This document shows, piece by piece, positions 16,928-25,476 of a stretch of DNA of 64,000 nucleotides. Source of the DNA: Phycisphaerae bacterium (GTDB taxonomy: Bacteria; Planctomycetota; Phycisphaerae; UBA1845). The notes beneath the pieces were generated by a model. It was given only the letters and a program-made list of their open reading frames with translations, did no database searches and had not been told where the DNA came from. Location: NCBI GenBank assembly GCA_029260215.1, contig JAJDDQ010000051.1, forward strand, positions 247,638-311,637, read 5' to 3'. The position numbers were made by a program, and so were the translations under genes. Each line of letters opens with the position of its first letter. Within the stretch, counting starts at the first letter, position 1.

Positions 16928-17992
16928 TCAGCCGCGATTGGCGACGCGTTTCAATTCGCCGAGGCCCACGCATTGTTGCAGCGCGAGGCCGCCTTCGTGC
17001 GTGTGAATCTCCAGGCAGACCTGCGGATTTGGCGAATTCCAATCAACGGTGATGATCGCGAAATTGTCGCCGACGATCATCTTGCCGACGCGGTGGCGGT
17101 TGGGGTCGGCGTACCACTCGGGTCGCGCGCAGTTCATGCCGCTTGAGGTCAGGTCGTACAGCGGGTAGTTGACGGCTTCGCTTTCCATCTTTGACAACTC
17201 GGCGAAGTGCCGGTCGCCGCTGATGAACAGCACGTCTTGTGCGTTCGTGTCGCCGATAAGCCCGAACAATCGTTCGCGTTCGCGGGGCAGGTTCATCCAC
17301 TTTTCCCAGCCGTGGTCTTCGGACACGACCTGTATGCCCGATGCGATGATGCGCAGTTCCGCCGGTTGGCGAAGCTGATCCTCCAGCCATTTCCATTGCG
17401 CGTCGCCCAGCATGGTGGCAGCGGGATCGTGGTTTGCGACGTAGGCACCGGAACCTGGCGTGCGGGGATCGCGTCGGCGCAGCGGGCTGCGGAAATAGCG
17501 TGTATCCAGCAGGATAATCTGCACGCGCTTTCCGGCGGGGCCGAAGATGTGCGCATCGTAAACGCCGGGGCGATTCCAACGTGGCGAGTCAGCCGGTTCG
17601 TCGAACGCGCGCAGGAACTCTCGCTGGCTTCCCGCACGCATGGGGTAGTCGGCTCCACCGTCATTTTGGCCGAAGTCGTGATCGTCCCACGTCGCGAGGA
17701 TCTTGCAGGTTTCTTTGAGTGCGACGTAGCCCGGTGCGGCTGTCAGCTTGGCGTATTCGGTGCGCATTTTCTCCATGTCGATCGTGTCAGCGTAGATGTT
17801 GTCGCCGAGGAGGATGAACACGTCCGGCTCTTGCGCGACGATCGAATTCCAGATCGGCTGGGGCTGATCCTGCTTGATGCATGAGCCGAACGCGATGCGC
17901 GAAATCGCCTGCGACGGTGCGGCAGCGCAGCCGGCAAACGCAAGGCAAGTGATGGCCGAGAGTGTCGCGAGTGATTCGATAATACGTTTCAT
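16928..17992 (-). CDS. PhoD-like metallophosphatase, lipoprotein
   Basis: The product is 354 aa with signal peptide and lipobox (CLAFAGC). PhoD/metallophosphoesterase motifs are visible: [46 protein letters not shown] and [10 protein letters not shown]. These residues bind the catalytic metals. The family hydrolyses phosphodiesters or phosphomonoesters outside the cytoplasm, commonly for phosphate scavenging. It is shorter than classic PhoD and has no Tat motif, fitting the lipoprotein subgroup. No phosphate-regulon site is recognised. Confidence 0.88.
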   Translation of the reverse strand: MKRIIESLATLSAITCLAFAGCAAAPSQAISRIAFGSCIKQDQPQPIWNSIVAQEPDVFILLGDNIYADTIDMEKMRTEYAKLTAAPGYVALKETCKILATWDDHDFGQNDGGADYPMRAGSQREFLRAFDEPADSPRWNRPGVYDAHIFGPAGKRVQIILLDTRYFRSPLRRRDPRTPGSGAYVANHDPAATMLGDAQWKWLEDQLRQPAELRIIASGIQVVSEDHGWEKWMNLPRERERLFGLIGDTNAQDVLFISGDRHFAELSKMESEAVNYPLYDLTSSGMNCARPEWYADPNRHRVGKMIVGDNFAIITVDWNSPNPQVCLEIHTHEGGLALQQCVGLGELKRVANRG

Positions 17993-18151
17993 GGTATACG
18001 ATGGAATCGTACGGCCTGCGATCTGTCAACATGAATTGAACGTGGCGCTTGCACAATCCTCGCGGGTGTGACTACACTGTGCCGCGACGGTGCGATCGAA
18101 CACGGGCGAACGTGGAAGGCGTTTCGGGCTTCACGGGCTGGGCGGTATTCG

Positions 18152-20038
18152 TTGAACTACTCCAAACCTTATCGCGAACTGACCTGGACGGCGGTGCTGG
18201 TGGCGATCGTCGTCGGCGCGCTGCTCAACGCCGGGATTTGCTTCGCGGGCTTGCAGATCGGTTTCACGATCGTCGGCTCGACCGTGGCGGCTGTGATCGG
18301 GTTCGGCATTCTGCGCGGCATATTCCGTGTCGGCTCCATTCTTGAAGTAAACATTTTTCAGACCGTCGCGTCCTGCGTGAATACGGTGAACGCGGGCGTG
18401 ATCTTCACCGTGCCGGTTCTGTTCATTCTCGGCATGCAGGATGAGATCAACTACACCGCGCTCGTGCTCGCGACCAGCGCTGGTTCCGTGCTCGGCGTCG
18501 TGCTGATCATTCCGCTGCGCAAACAGATTATCGATTTCGAGCGTTTACGTTTCCCGGAAGGGACCGCCGTCGCGACCATTCTGAAATCCCCCGGCGCGGG
18601 CGTGAACAAAGCCATGCTGCTGCTGGGTGGCATTGCGCTGTCCGCCATCATTTCCACGTTGACCCATGTGCCGATGGAATGGACGGCTGGCGTGCCGGGC
18701 ACGGTGATTCCAAAGGAATTGCATATTGGTCAGTGGCTTAACATACCCCCGGCATTCAGTGTCATGCTCGCGGTGAGCACGCTGAGTCTCGGCGCGGGGT
18801 ATTTGGCCGGTCGTCCGGGGCTGGTTGTGTTGTACGGAACGCTGTTGAACTATTGGGTGCTGATACCGGTTAGCATTCACTTTGGGTGGGTGCCTGACGG
18901 ACATCAAGGCGTTGACTGGTTTTTCAGAAACGAAGCAGGCGCGTACGACTTCAAAGCAGCCACGCAGTTCATCGGCGACTTCAGCTACTTCACCTCACGT
19001 AACGTAGGCATCGGTATGATTCTTGGCGGCGCGTTGGCCGGAATCATTGTGGCGGCGCCGGCGCTCAAAGCCGCTTTGGTAAGCATGCGCGCGACGCCAA
19101 GCGACGGTAAGCGAGAGGAAATGCCGGTGATCGTGCTGAACGCCGGCATGATCGTCGGCGGTATGCTGCTGTTGTTGGCTACCAAGATGATCGGGGGAGA
19201 CATTGTTTCCTGGGGCAAAGCCATTTGCGTAACCCTGGTCGGTGGCGTGTGGCTTTGGATTGCGGGGCTTGTTGTCGCTCAAACGACTGGTAGAACCGAT
19301 TGGTCGCCTCTTTCGGGATTGGCACTCATTGCCATCGCGATCGTAATGGGCATCCTGGCATGGGGCGGGAACATTGAGGATCCCGCGCTGGTCGTTCCCG
19401 CCGTCACGTTCGGGGCCGCTATCTGTGTGGCTACTTCGATGTGCGCGGACATGATGGCGGACTTCAAGACCGGCTATCTCGTCGGCAGCAAACCGATCAA
19501 ACAACAGATTGCTCAGATACTCACGTGCTGGATCGGCCCGGGATTGGCCGTCGGCGTCGTCATTCTCCTGTGGGAGGCGTACGCCTTCGGCCCGAACCAG
19601 GCCCAGGAGCTTTACAACCGGGCGGTGGCGGAGAATCGCCTTGAAGAGCATGAGGCACTGGGCGGCTCGGAGACAACGCTGCCCACAGGCGTGCCTCCTC
19701 TCAGTGCGCCACAGGCGGGCGCGCTACAGGGGGCGATTCAGATTGTGCAATCGGGCGACGTTGCCCTCGGGAAGTATCTGACTGGTGCGGCGCTGGGGCT
19801 TGGTACTTCGATATTGATTGCGCCCGGTATGGGCGTGATGGTCGGATTGTCCCTGTACCTGCCGTTCGAGTACATGGCCATCTTTGGTATTGGTGGCATC
19901 ATCAATATCATTGTGCGCAAATCGAAGGGCGCGAGGTTCGCGGAGGACACGGGCGTGCCGGTGGCGGCTGGTTTGATCGTCGGCAACGCCGTCGTCGAAG
20001 TTGTGTACGCGGTTATGAAGGTTTCACAAAGCCTTTGA
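18152..20038 (+). CDS. OPT family transporter
   Basis: About 628 aa from TTG 18152 (NYSKPYRELTW); a GTG at 18068 is also in frame, with no good ribosome site. NAGICFAGLQIGFTIVGSTV and about 14 further hydrophobic segments are typical of the oligopeptide transporter family. Bacterial members import peptides or metal-chelate compounds; the substrate cannot be read from sequence. PAGLIVGNAVVEVVYAV near the C-terminus matches the usual last helices. The gene is followed after 15 bp by a small membrane protein, probably one operon. Confidence 0.85.
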   Translation: MNYSKPYRELTWTAVLVAIVVGALLNAGICFAGLQIGFTIVGSTVAAVIGFGILRGIFRVGSILEVNIFQTVASCVNTVNAGVIFTVPVLFILGMQDEINYTALVLATSAGSVLGVVLIIPLRKQIIDFERLRFPEGTAVATILKSPGAGVNKAMLLLGGIALSAIISTLTHVPMEWTAGVPGTVIPKELHIGQWLNIPPAFSVMLAVSTLSLGAGYLAGRPGLVVLYGTLLNYWVLIPVSIHFGWVPDGHQGVDWFFRNEAGAYDFKAATQFIGDFSYFTSRNVGIGMILGGALAGIIVAAPALKAALVSMRATPSDGKREEMPVIVLNAGMIVGGMLLLLATKMIGGDIVSWGKAICVTLVGGVWLWIAGLVVAQTTGRTDWSPLSGLALIAIAIVMGILAWGGNIEDPALVVPAVTFGAAICVATSMCADMMADFKTGYLVGSKPIKQQIAQILTCWIGPGLAVGVVILLWEAYAFGPNQAQELYNRAVAENRLEEHEALGGSETTLPTGVPPLSAPQAGALQGAIQIVQSGDVALGKYLTGAALGLGTSILIAPGMGVMVGLSLYLPFEYMAIFGIGGIINIIVRKSKGARFAEDTGVPVAAGLIVGNAVVEVVYAVMKVSQSL

Positions 20039-20053
20039 ATTTGTAAGAACGAT

Positions 20054-20653
20054 ATGCACGCATTGGCCAACATTCTTTTCACCATCGGCGTCTGCATCGC
20101 AGCCGTCGGCGCTGCTGGCTTTCACGATCCTGGTGAGACCGGGCGGGTGGAGGAAGGCCTGCGCACGACCGAGTCGCTTGCGTGGCCCCTGTTCGCGGGC
20201 GGCATGATGGTTATCGTCGCGGGCAGCTTCGTGCAGAAGAAAGCGCGGGCGGTGCCGGTTGCCGCGGGCGCGGATCACAAGACCGTCACGCTCGACGCGA
20301 TGGCTGAGATTCTCACCAAAATACGTGTGCGCGTCGTGGAGTTGGACGAGAAGAAAGGCGAAATCACTCAGGAAACGCTTTGTGCGGAACTCGACGATCT
20401 TCTCAACGGCGACTTTTTCGATCTTGTGGACGCACGTGAGGATTTTCTGACGCATGTCGGCTTCACCGATTTCGCCCGCGTGTGGGAATCGGTGGCCACC
20501 GGTGAGCGTCAATTGGCTCGGGTGTGGAGCATCGCGACCGACGGGTTTCTGTCCGAAGCGTTGCTCGATCTCCCGCCGGCGCGGAAGAATCTCGAATCGG
20601 CTGCGGACGCGATGACGGCTGTTCGCGACGAACATGCAACTCCCCGCACGTAA
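20054..20653 (+). CDS. Small membrane protein downstream of OPT transporter
   Basis: The product is 199 aa. There are two hydrophobic segments (NILFTIGVCIAAVGAAGF and LAWPLFAGGMMVIVAGSFV), then a soluble tail of about 130 residues rich in acidic residues (EILTKIRVRVVELDEKKGE). I do not recognise a family. Its position 15 bp after the transporter gene suggests an accessory subunit or a co-regulated function. Confidence 0.7.
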   Translation: MHALANILFTIGVCIAAVGAAGFHDPGETGRVEEGLRTTESLAWPLFAGGMMVIVAGSFVQKKARAVPVAAGADHKTVTLDAMAEILTKIRVRVVELDEKKGEITQETLCAELDDLLNGDFFDLVDAREDFLTHVGFTDFARVWESVATGERQLARVWSIATDGFLSEALLDLPPARKNLESAADAMTAVRDEHATPRT

Positions 20654-20675
20654 GCCCGAATGCCTCCTATTTTGG

Positions 20676-20754
20676 GTGGCACGGTCTGGCGTAGCCAGGC
20701 CGTGGCGTTTCGCGATGCCCACGGCCTCCCGGCTGCGCTGGCAGACCGTGCCAC
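20676..20754. repeat. REP-like element (family GTGGCACGGTCTG)
   Basis: A perfect 13-bp inverted repeat, GTGGCACGGTCTG (20676-20688) and CAGACCGTGCCAC (20742-20754), encloses inner inverted repeats with GGCCGTGG and CCACGGCC. A diverged copy lies at 32504-32580 in the opposite orientation. Confidence 0.85.
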
Positions 20755-20905
20755 TCTGCACCGTGAATCGCACCCGTAAGATCGCCTGACGGCTCAACCG
20801 ATTTGAAACGTCTCGCGTAATCCATAGTATGTAGCCCGAAAAGCGTACGCGGAAAATCCCGCCGGCCAGCATCCGGCGATCAACCAGAAAAGGAATGCAC
20901 CCGGT

Positions 20906-21727
20906 ATGAACACGTTGATAATCACGAATCTCCTGATGATGCCCGCGCTCTTTGCGGCTGACGACGCCATGACCCGCGAGCGGTTGGAGAAAATGCTCAC
21001 GGACGGCGACACCGCCTGGATCGTGCAGACTTTTACCCGCCACGCCGACAACACGTTGGGCTTCATCGACGGATACTTCGAGGGCGGCTTGAAGATGATC
21101 GAGGAGGGCGGCTCGGAGAAGAAGGCGACGGAAATGTTTCGCAAGGGGTTGGAATTCGCCCGACTCGCAGACAAGGCCTACAACGAGGTGATCTTCACGC
21201 AATACGCAGCCAGCTTCGGCAGTTGGAGTCCGAAGGAGCGTCTTGAATTTCGCAAAGGACAGCAGGAGTTCCGCGCCGGTCGGAAAATCAAGGACAACCC
21301 CGAAGAAGCACTCGCACACTTCGAGAAGTCGCTCGCGTTGGCGTCTCCGCTCGGCGACGCGTGGGGGTCAGCTATGGCTCACACCGGCATCGCGACCACG
21401 AAACTGAAGCTCAAGGATTACGAAGGCGCTCGCGACGCCGCGATGAAGGCGGCGGAGTTCAACGGCCGACTTCGCCTTCGGCGCGACCACATTCGCTCGC
21501 GATTGATCATCGGGCAGTCCTACGCGGACATGGGCAACACCGCAGCCGGCAGAGGTCACTTGCGCATCGCTTGGGACGCGGTAACCGATGCGGACAGCGT
21601 AGCTCTCCGCACCGAAGTGCTGGACGCCTATTGCACAGCGCTTGAAGCGGCGGGTGCCGTTGCCAAAGCGGCTGAACTTCGCGCCGAATTCGCGAAGAGC
21701 CTGCCTGCCCCGGTCGAGAAAAAATAA
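20906..21727 (+). CDS. Exported TPR-like helical protein
   Basis: The product is 273 aa. A short hydrophobic N-terminus (NTLIITNLLMMPALFA) looks like a signal peptide. The rest is helical with TPR-like units (EEALAHFEKSLALASPLGDA, GSAMAHTGIATTKLKLKDYE, AAGRGHLRIAWDAV). It may be a periplasmic scaffold; no enzyme motif is seen. Upstream lies the REP-like element. Confidence 0.7.
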   Translation: MNTLIITNLLMMPALFAADDAMTRERLEKMLTDGDTAWIVQTFTRHADNTLGFIDGYFEGGLKMIEEGGSEKKATEMFRKGLEFARLADKAYNEVIFTQYAASFGSWSPKERLEFRKGQQEFRAGRKIKDNPEEALAHFEKSLALASPLGDAWGSAMAHTGIATTKLKLKDYEGARDAAMKAAEFNGRLRLRRDHIRSRLIIGQSYADMGNTAAGRGHLRIAWDAVTDADSVALRTEVLDAYCTALEAAGAVAKAAELRAEFAKSLPAPVEKK

Positions 21728-21766
21728 TTCAACTGCGTTTGCCGAGTCTTGGTGCCGACGACGTCC

Positions 21767-21786
21767 GCGCGGGCTGAAGCCCGCGG
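21767..21786. repeat. Short GC-rich palindrome
   Basis: GCGGGCT-GA-AGCCCGC with GC-rich flanks lies between the convergent TPR and M3 peptidase genes, within an outer GCCGAG/CTCGG pair. It has no T-tract. It may be another intergenic palindrome family. Confidence 0.5.
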
Positions 21787-21819
21787 CTCGGTTACTTGTC
21801 GCGCTTGCGGAACACGATG

Positions 21820-23838
21820 CTACGACGCGGGCGTGTCGCCACGCAGCCACTTGCCGTAGGCATCGAAGCTGTATTCCCGGCCGAGGAAATCCTCGACGAG
21901 TTTCGCAGCCGGCTTGGCTCCGCCCGCTTCCAGGATCGATCGGCGGTAGCGCTTGGCTACACTCGGATCGAACATGGTCGTCTTTTCGAACTCGCTGAAC
22001 ATGTCCTTGGCGATGACCATCGACCACATGTAAGTGTAATAGATGGCTGAGTATCCGGTCAGGTGCCCGAAGCTGCACTGCATGTACGTGTCTTCGATGT
22101 AGTCGCAGGGGGCGTAGCGATCGGTCAGTTGTTTCATCAGCTCCGTCGTGTCGAGCGATTTCGGGTCGCGATTGTGGTAGTTCAGTGACATCGAAGCGTA
22201 GAACATCTGCTGGCGAACCTGCATACCCTTGCCAAAGTCGCGAGCGGCCCGCATCTTCTTAACCATCGCCGTCGGGATCGGTTCTCCCGTTTCGTGGTGT
22301 TTGGCGAACATGCGCAGAACGTTGGCGTCCCAGGACCATTCCTCCAGCATCTGCGACGGCGCTTCCACGAAATCCCACTCTGTGCTGATCCCGCTGATGC
22401 CGATCCAGTCGTGATGGCCGGAGAACATCGCGTGCAGGAGATGGCCGAACTCGTGGAAGAATGTCACGACGTCGCTGTGTTCCATGAGTGCGGGCGAGGA
22501 TGTGCGCGGGTTGGGGAAATTGCACACGAGAACACTGATCGGGATGCGCTTGCCGCGGATGCCCGTCTGATACCCGAAGCAGGCAGCGTGCTTGTACTTG
22601 CCCGGGCGCGTGTGCAGGTCGAGCATGAATCTGCCGATGTGCTCATCGCCGTCGTAAATGTCCCAGGCGGTGACGTCTTTGTGCCACAGTTTCATACCCT
22701 TAACCGGGCGGAACTCGACACCAAACAACCGTCCGGTCACGTCGAACAGCCCCTGTTGCACACGGCTGAATTCGAAGTAGGGTCGCGCTTCCTGTGAGTC
22801 GAAGTCAAATTTGGTCGACCTGACGCGTTCCTCGTAGTAGCCCTTTTCGTAATCCAGAATCCTGTCCGCATCAGGAAAATCAAGGCGCTTGGCCACAATG
22901 AGAGCAGCCATGTCTCGCTCCGCCGGAGCTTTGGCCAGTTCGGCGATTTTGTTCACAAACTTATCAATCGCAGCCGCACTGCCGATCATCTTGTCCTGCG
23001 TGATGTAGTCCGCCCAGTTGTCGAACCCGAGGAGGCTGGCCAACTCCGCCCGTTTGGTCAGGAGATCGCTCAAGACGCTTAGATTTTTGGGATAGCCGCG
23101 TTTGCGGTATTCGCGATAAATCGCGAGGCGGTACTTGTCGCTCTTGGCGTAGTTCATGAACGGAATGTAGTCGGGATAATCCGTGGTGATGGTGATCTTG
23201 CCGTCGTCGCCCGGTGCGTGGGCCTCGATGTAATCCTCGGGCAAGCCGGCCAAATCCGACGGGCTGTCAACTTTGATGCTGCGCACGCTCTCGCGGATGT
23301 TTTTGCCGAACGCCTGATTCAGTTTGACCATCTCGTCCTGAAGCTGCTTGATGCGCTTTCGCGTAGCGTCGTCGCGATCGACGCCGGCAAGACGGAAATC
23401 GCGAAGCGTCTTCTCCATGATGCGCCGCGTGTCGTTGTCCGCGTTGGAAATGTCGGCGGACTTGAAGGCTTCGAACAGTTCGCGGTTAAGCCCGAGGTCG
23501 GTGAAAAACTTGCTCACGTCCTGCTGTGCTTTTTCTGCGGCTGTGCGAACTGCTTCGTCAGGATGCGTCTGGGCAAACAGAGACGCCTTTTCTGAGGCTG
23601 TGTCCAGATGCATGTTCATCTCGTTCGCAGGCCTCAGCGTGTTGTCGATCGTACGCCCGCCTTTGACCGCCAGAACCTGCTCAAGCAGTTTTTGTGCGGC
23701 TGCAAGATGTTCGGCAATCTCCTGGTGGAGACCGTCGGCAGTCCGGTCGAGATTGTTTGCGAGACAAGGGCGAGAAACCGTCATTCCAGTCAGTGCGAAA
23801 CAAAGCGTCATGATGTGTGCATTCCGTTTGATGGACAT
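21820..23838 (-). CDS. M3 family zinc oligopeptidase, exported
   Basis: The product is 672 aa from ATG 23838, which gives a signal peptide ending near RPCLANN. The zinc site HEFGH is at residues 462-466, with the downstream FVEAPSQMLEEW supplying the third ligand, as in thimet oligopeptidase and Dcp. The N-terminal helical half (DNDTRRIMEKTLRDFRLAG) and the C-terminal GYSAIYYTYMWSMVIAKD also fit the family. M3 enzymes cut short peptides. Here the enzyme is probably periplasmic and would act on imported or cell-wall peptides. Confidence 0.92.
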   Translation of the reverse strand: MSIKRNAHIMTLCFALTGMTVSRPCLANNLDRTADGLHQEIAEHLAAAQKLLEQVLAVKGGRTIDNTLRPANEMNMHLDTASEKASLFAQTHPDEAVRTAAEKAQQDVSKFFTDLGLNRELFEAFKSADISNADNDTRRIMEKTLRDFRLAGVDRDDATRKRIKQLQDEMVKLNQAFGKNIRESVRSIKVDSPSDLAGLPEDYIEAHAPGDDGKITITTDYPDYIPFMNYAKSDKYRLAIYREYRKRGYPKNLSVLSDLLTKRAELASLLGFDNWADYITQDKMIGSAAAIDKFVNKIAELAKAPAERDMAALIVAKRLDFPDADRILDYEKGYYEERVRSTKFDFDSQEARPYFEFSRVQQGLFDVTGRLFGVEFRPVKGMKLWHKDVTAWDIYDGDEHIGRFMLDLHTRPGKYKHAACFGYQTGIRGKRIPISVLVCNFPNPRTSSPALMEHSDVVTFFHEFGHLLHAMFSGHHDWIGISGISTEWDFVEAPSQMLEEWSWDANVLRMFAKHHETGEPIPTAMVKKMRAARDFGKGMQVRQQMFYASMSLNYHNRDPKSLDTTELMKQLTDRYAPCDYIEDTYMQCSFGHLTGYSAIYYTYMWSMVIAKDMFSEFEKTTMFDPSVAKRYRRSILEAGGAKPAAKLVEDFLGREYSFDAYGKWLRGDTPAS

Positions 23839-23908
23839 TCGCCGAAAAGCTCCTGTGTGCGCCATTCAAATAGGGCGGGACCGCCACAAGCCCGTCATCT
23901 TAACCGAA

Positions 23909-25138
23909 CTATTGCGGTTTCGTCACCCACGCCCGCGAGACGCAAAAACAGGTGATACACCCCACTGGCCCGTGCTCCGTCGGCTCGAAGGCGATCTTAG
24001 ACATTTCCACCGGAGTCGTCGGATTTGCGATCCACGCTTTGAGGTAGCCCTTCGCGTCGCCCGATCCGGCCGCGGTGGAAAACACGGAAATCGCCCGCAA
24101 CCAGTCGCCCTCAGCCGCGTCTGCCACGTCTGCGAACAGAGCCAGATCGAGCGTGTAACGGCGATTCAGCAGCATCCAGGCGTTGCTCGTCGGAATGTTC
24201 GCTACCCACGCGTAGCGGTCCGGCGCGTTCAACCCCGGAAGCACCTCGCCAACGAATCGCTCGCGCCCCGCCTGAAAAACACGCTCCCGCCCGGCGACTC
24301 TTTCCTCCGACGACAGATCGGTTCGCGCGTAATAAGTTTCCAATTCCGCGTACAAATCTGCCATGAACGCATTGTACGTGTCTTCATCCTGATAACGGGC
24401 TTCAGCCTCTATTGCCAACTCGGGCCGGTCGGGAAACGTCTCGCGCAGATACCGAACCGCGCCAGCCTGCCCGAAGAAGGTGGCTAAGCTTTCGTTGAAA
24501 TCAACGTCGTCCCGTCGCCAGACCGTACTGTGCAACAATTCGTGGATGACCGTGTCGATGAGCGAAAAATCGCTTCGTGCCAAAAGGGTGGCCTGCACGG
24601 GGTTGGGCACGATGTTCAGCGCACTGTAAGCGTCAACCGTGTACACGTACACGTCGAAACCATCATCGCGAAGCCTGTCCGCCTGGGCGTCGGCCAGTGG
24701 TTTATCGAAATAGCCGAGATAAGGGATTGTGCCCACGATCGGAAAAGTCCACGTCACCGGATCGAGGCGATCCATAGGCGAAGCGGACACGTTGAACACC
24801 CGCCGCCCGTCTCGGTTGTCGTAAAACGTGGTAAAACTGTTGCCTGCGGAAAGCCCCATGACATCGACCGCGTAGGCCCGCACATCCTGAATCAAACGCA
24901 GCTTGGCAGTCTCACGCTCGCTCAGGTCGCTGTTCGCCACAGCGTCGTCGATGTCGGTGGCACTAAGGATGAAATCGAGTTGCCCAATCGCCAGCGACGG
25001 CAGGTAGCCAAGATCAGGCCCACATCCCAGCATGACGAGCGTGCCGACCCACAACACCGTGACACGCACGACGAACGGGCACCGAATGCAGCCTTCAGTT
25101 GACTTCGCCAGCATCGCGTTTCCCCCGGAAAACCTCAA
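23909..25138 (-). CDS. Putative zinc aminopeptidase lipoprotein (Aminopep/COG4324 type)
   Basis: About 409 aa; ATG 25114 (MLAKSTEGC) is an alternative start. A lipobox (TLVMLGCG) follows the hydrophobic segment. HELLHSTVW, then DFNESLATFFG, is the HExxH plus downstream Glu pattern of the Aminopep family (PF10023). The N-terminal part GYLPSLAIGQLDFIL is also characteristic. The protein is probably anchored in the membrane facing the periplasm. It lies downstream of, or next to, the M3 peptidase on the same strand, so both may act on peptides. Confidence 0.8.
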   Translation of the reverse strand: MRFSGGNAMLAKSTEGCIRCPFVVRVTVLWVGTLVMLGCGPDLGYLPSLAIGQLDFILSATDIDDAVANSDLSERETAKLRLIQDVRAYAVDVMGLSAGNSFTTFYDNRDGRRVFNVSASPMDRLDPVTWTFPIVGTIPYLGYFDKPLADAQADRLRDDGFDVYVYTVDAYSALNIVPNPVQATLLARSDFSLIDTVIHELLHSTVWRRDDVDFNESLATFFGQAGAVRYLRETFPDRPELAIEAEARYQDEDTYNAFMADLYAELETYYARTDLSSEERVAGRERVFQAGRERFVGEVLPGLNAPDRYAWVANIPTSNAWMLLNRRYTLDLALFADVADAAEGDWLRAISVFSTAAGSGDAKGYLKAWIANPTTPVEMSKIAFEPTEHGPVGCITCFCVSRAWVTKPQ

Positions 25139-25476
25139 AGATTATCGCCGCCACCAGTGTCCTGTCGGCGGATTCCAGGGGCGAACATTGCGGCCGGAAA
25201 AACCGGATCGCTGTAAGCTTCGGTAAATAATGTAGTTACATCAATACAAAAAATAGCGATTTTATTGTCGGGATTTGTGGACTTGCCCGAAATCCACCCC
25301 CTACAATCGCTGGAACGCAACACCGACAGAGGCGGTAAGGGGTTGTCTGAAACGTCGCGTTCGCGGCGGGTTCCCTAATGTAGCAAAACGATAAATCTCC
25401 CCACCACGGAACGGGTGCGCCCAGTCCACGCCGACAGGCACGCTGGATGACCCACACCGTGACAACGGAGGAAACC
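25139..25476. other. Divergent intergenic region
   Basis: These 338 bp separate the aminopeptidase and FHA genes and must hold both promoters. It is AT-richer around 25210-25260. I could not identify a convincing pair of -35/-10 boxes, nor any gene. Confidence 0.4.
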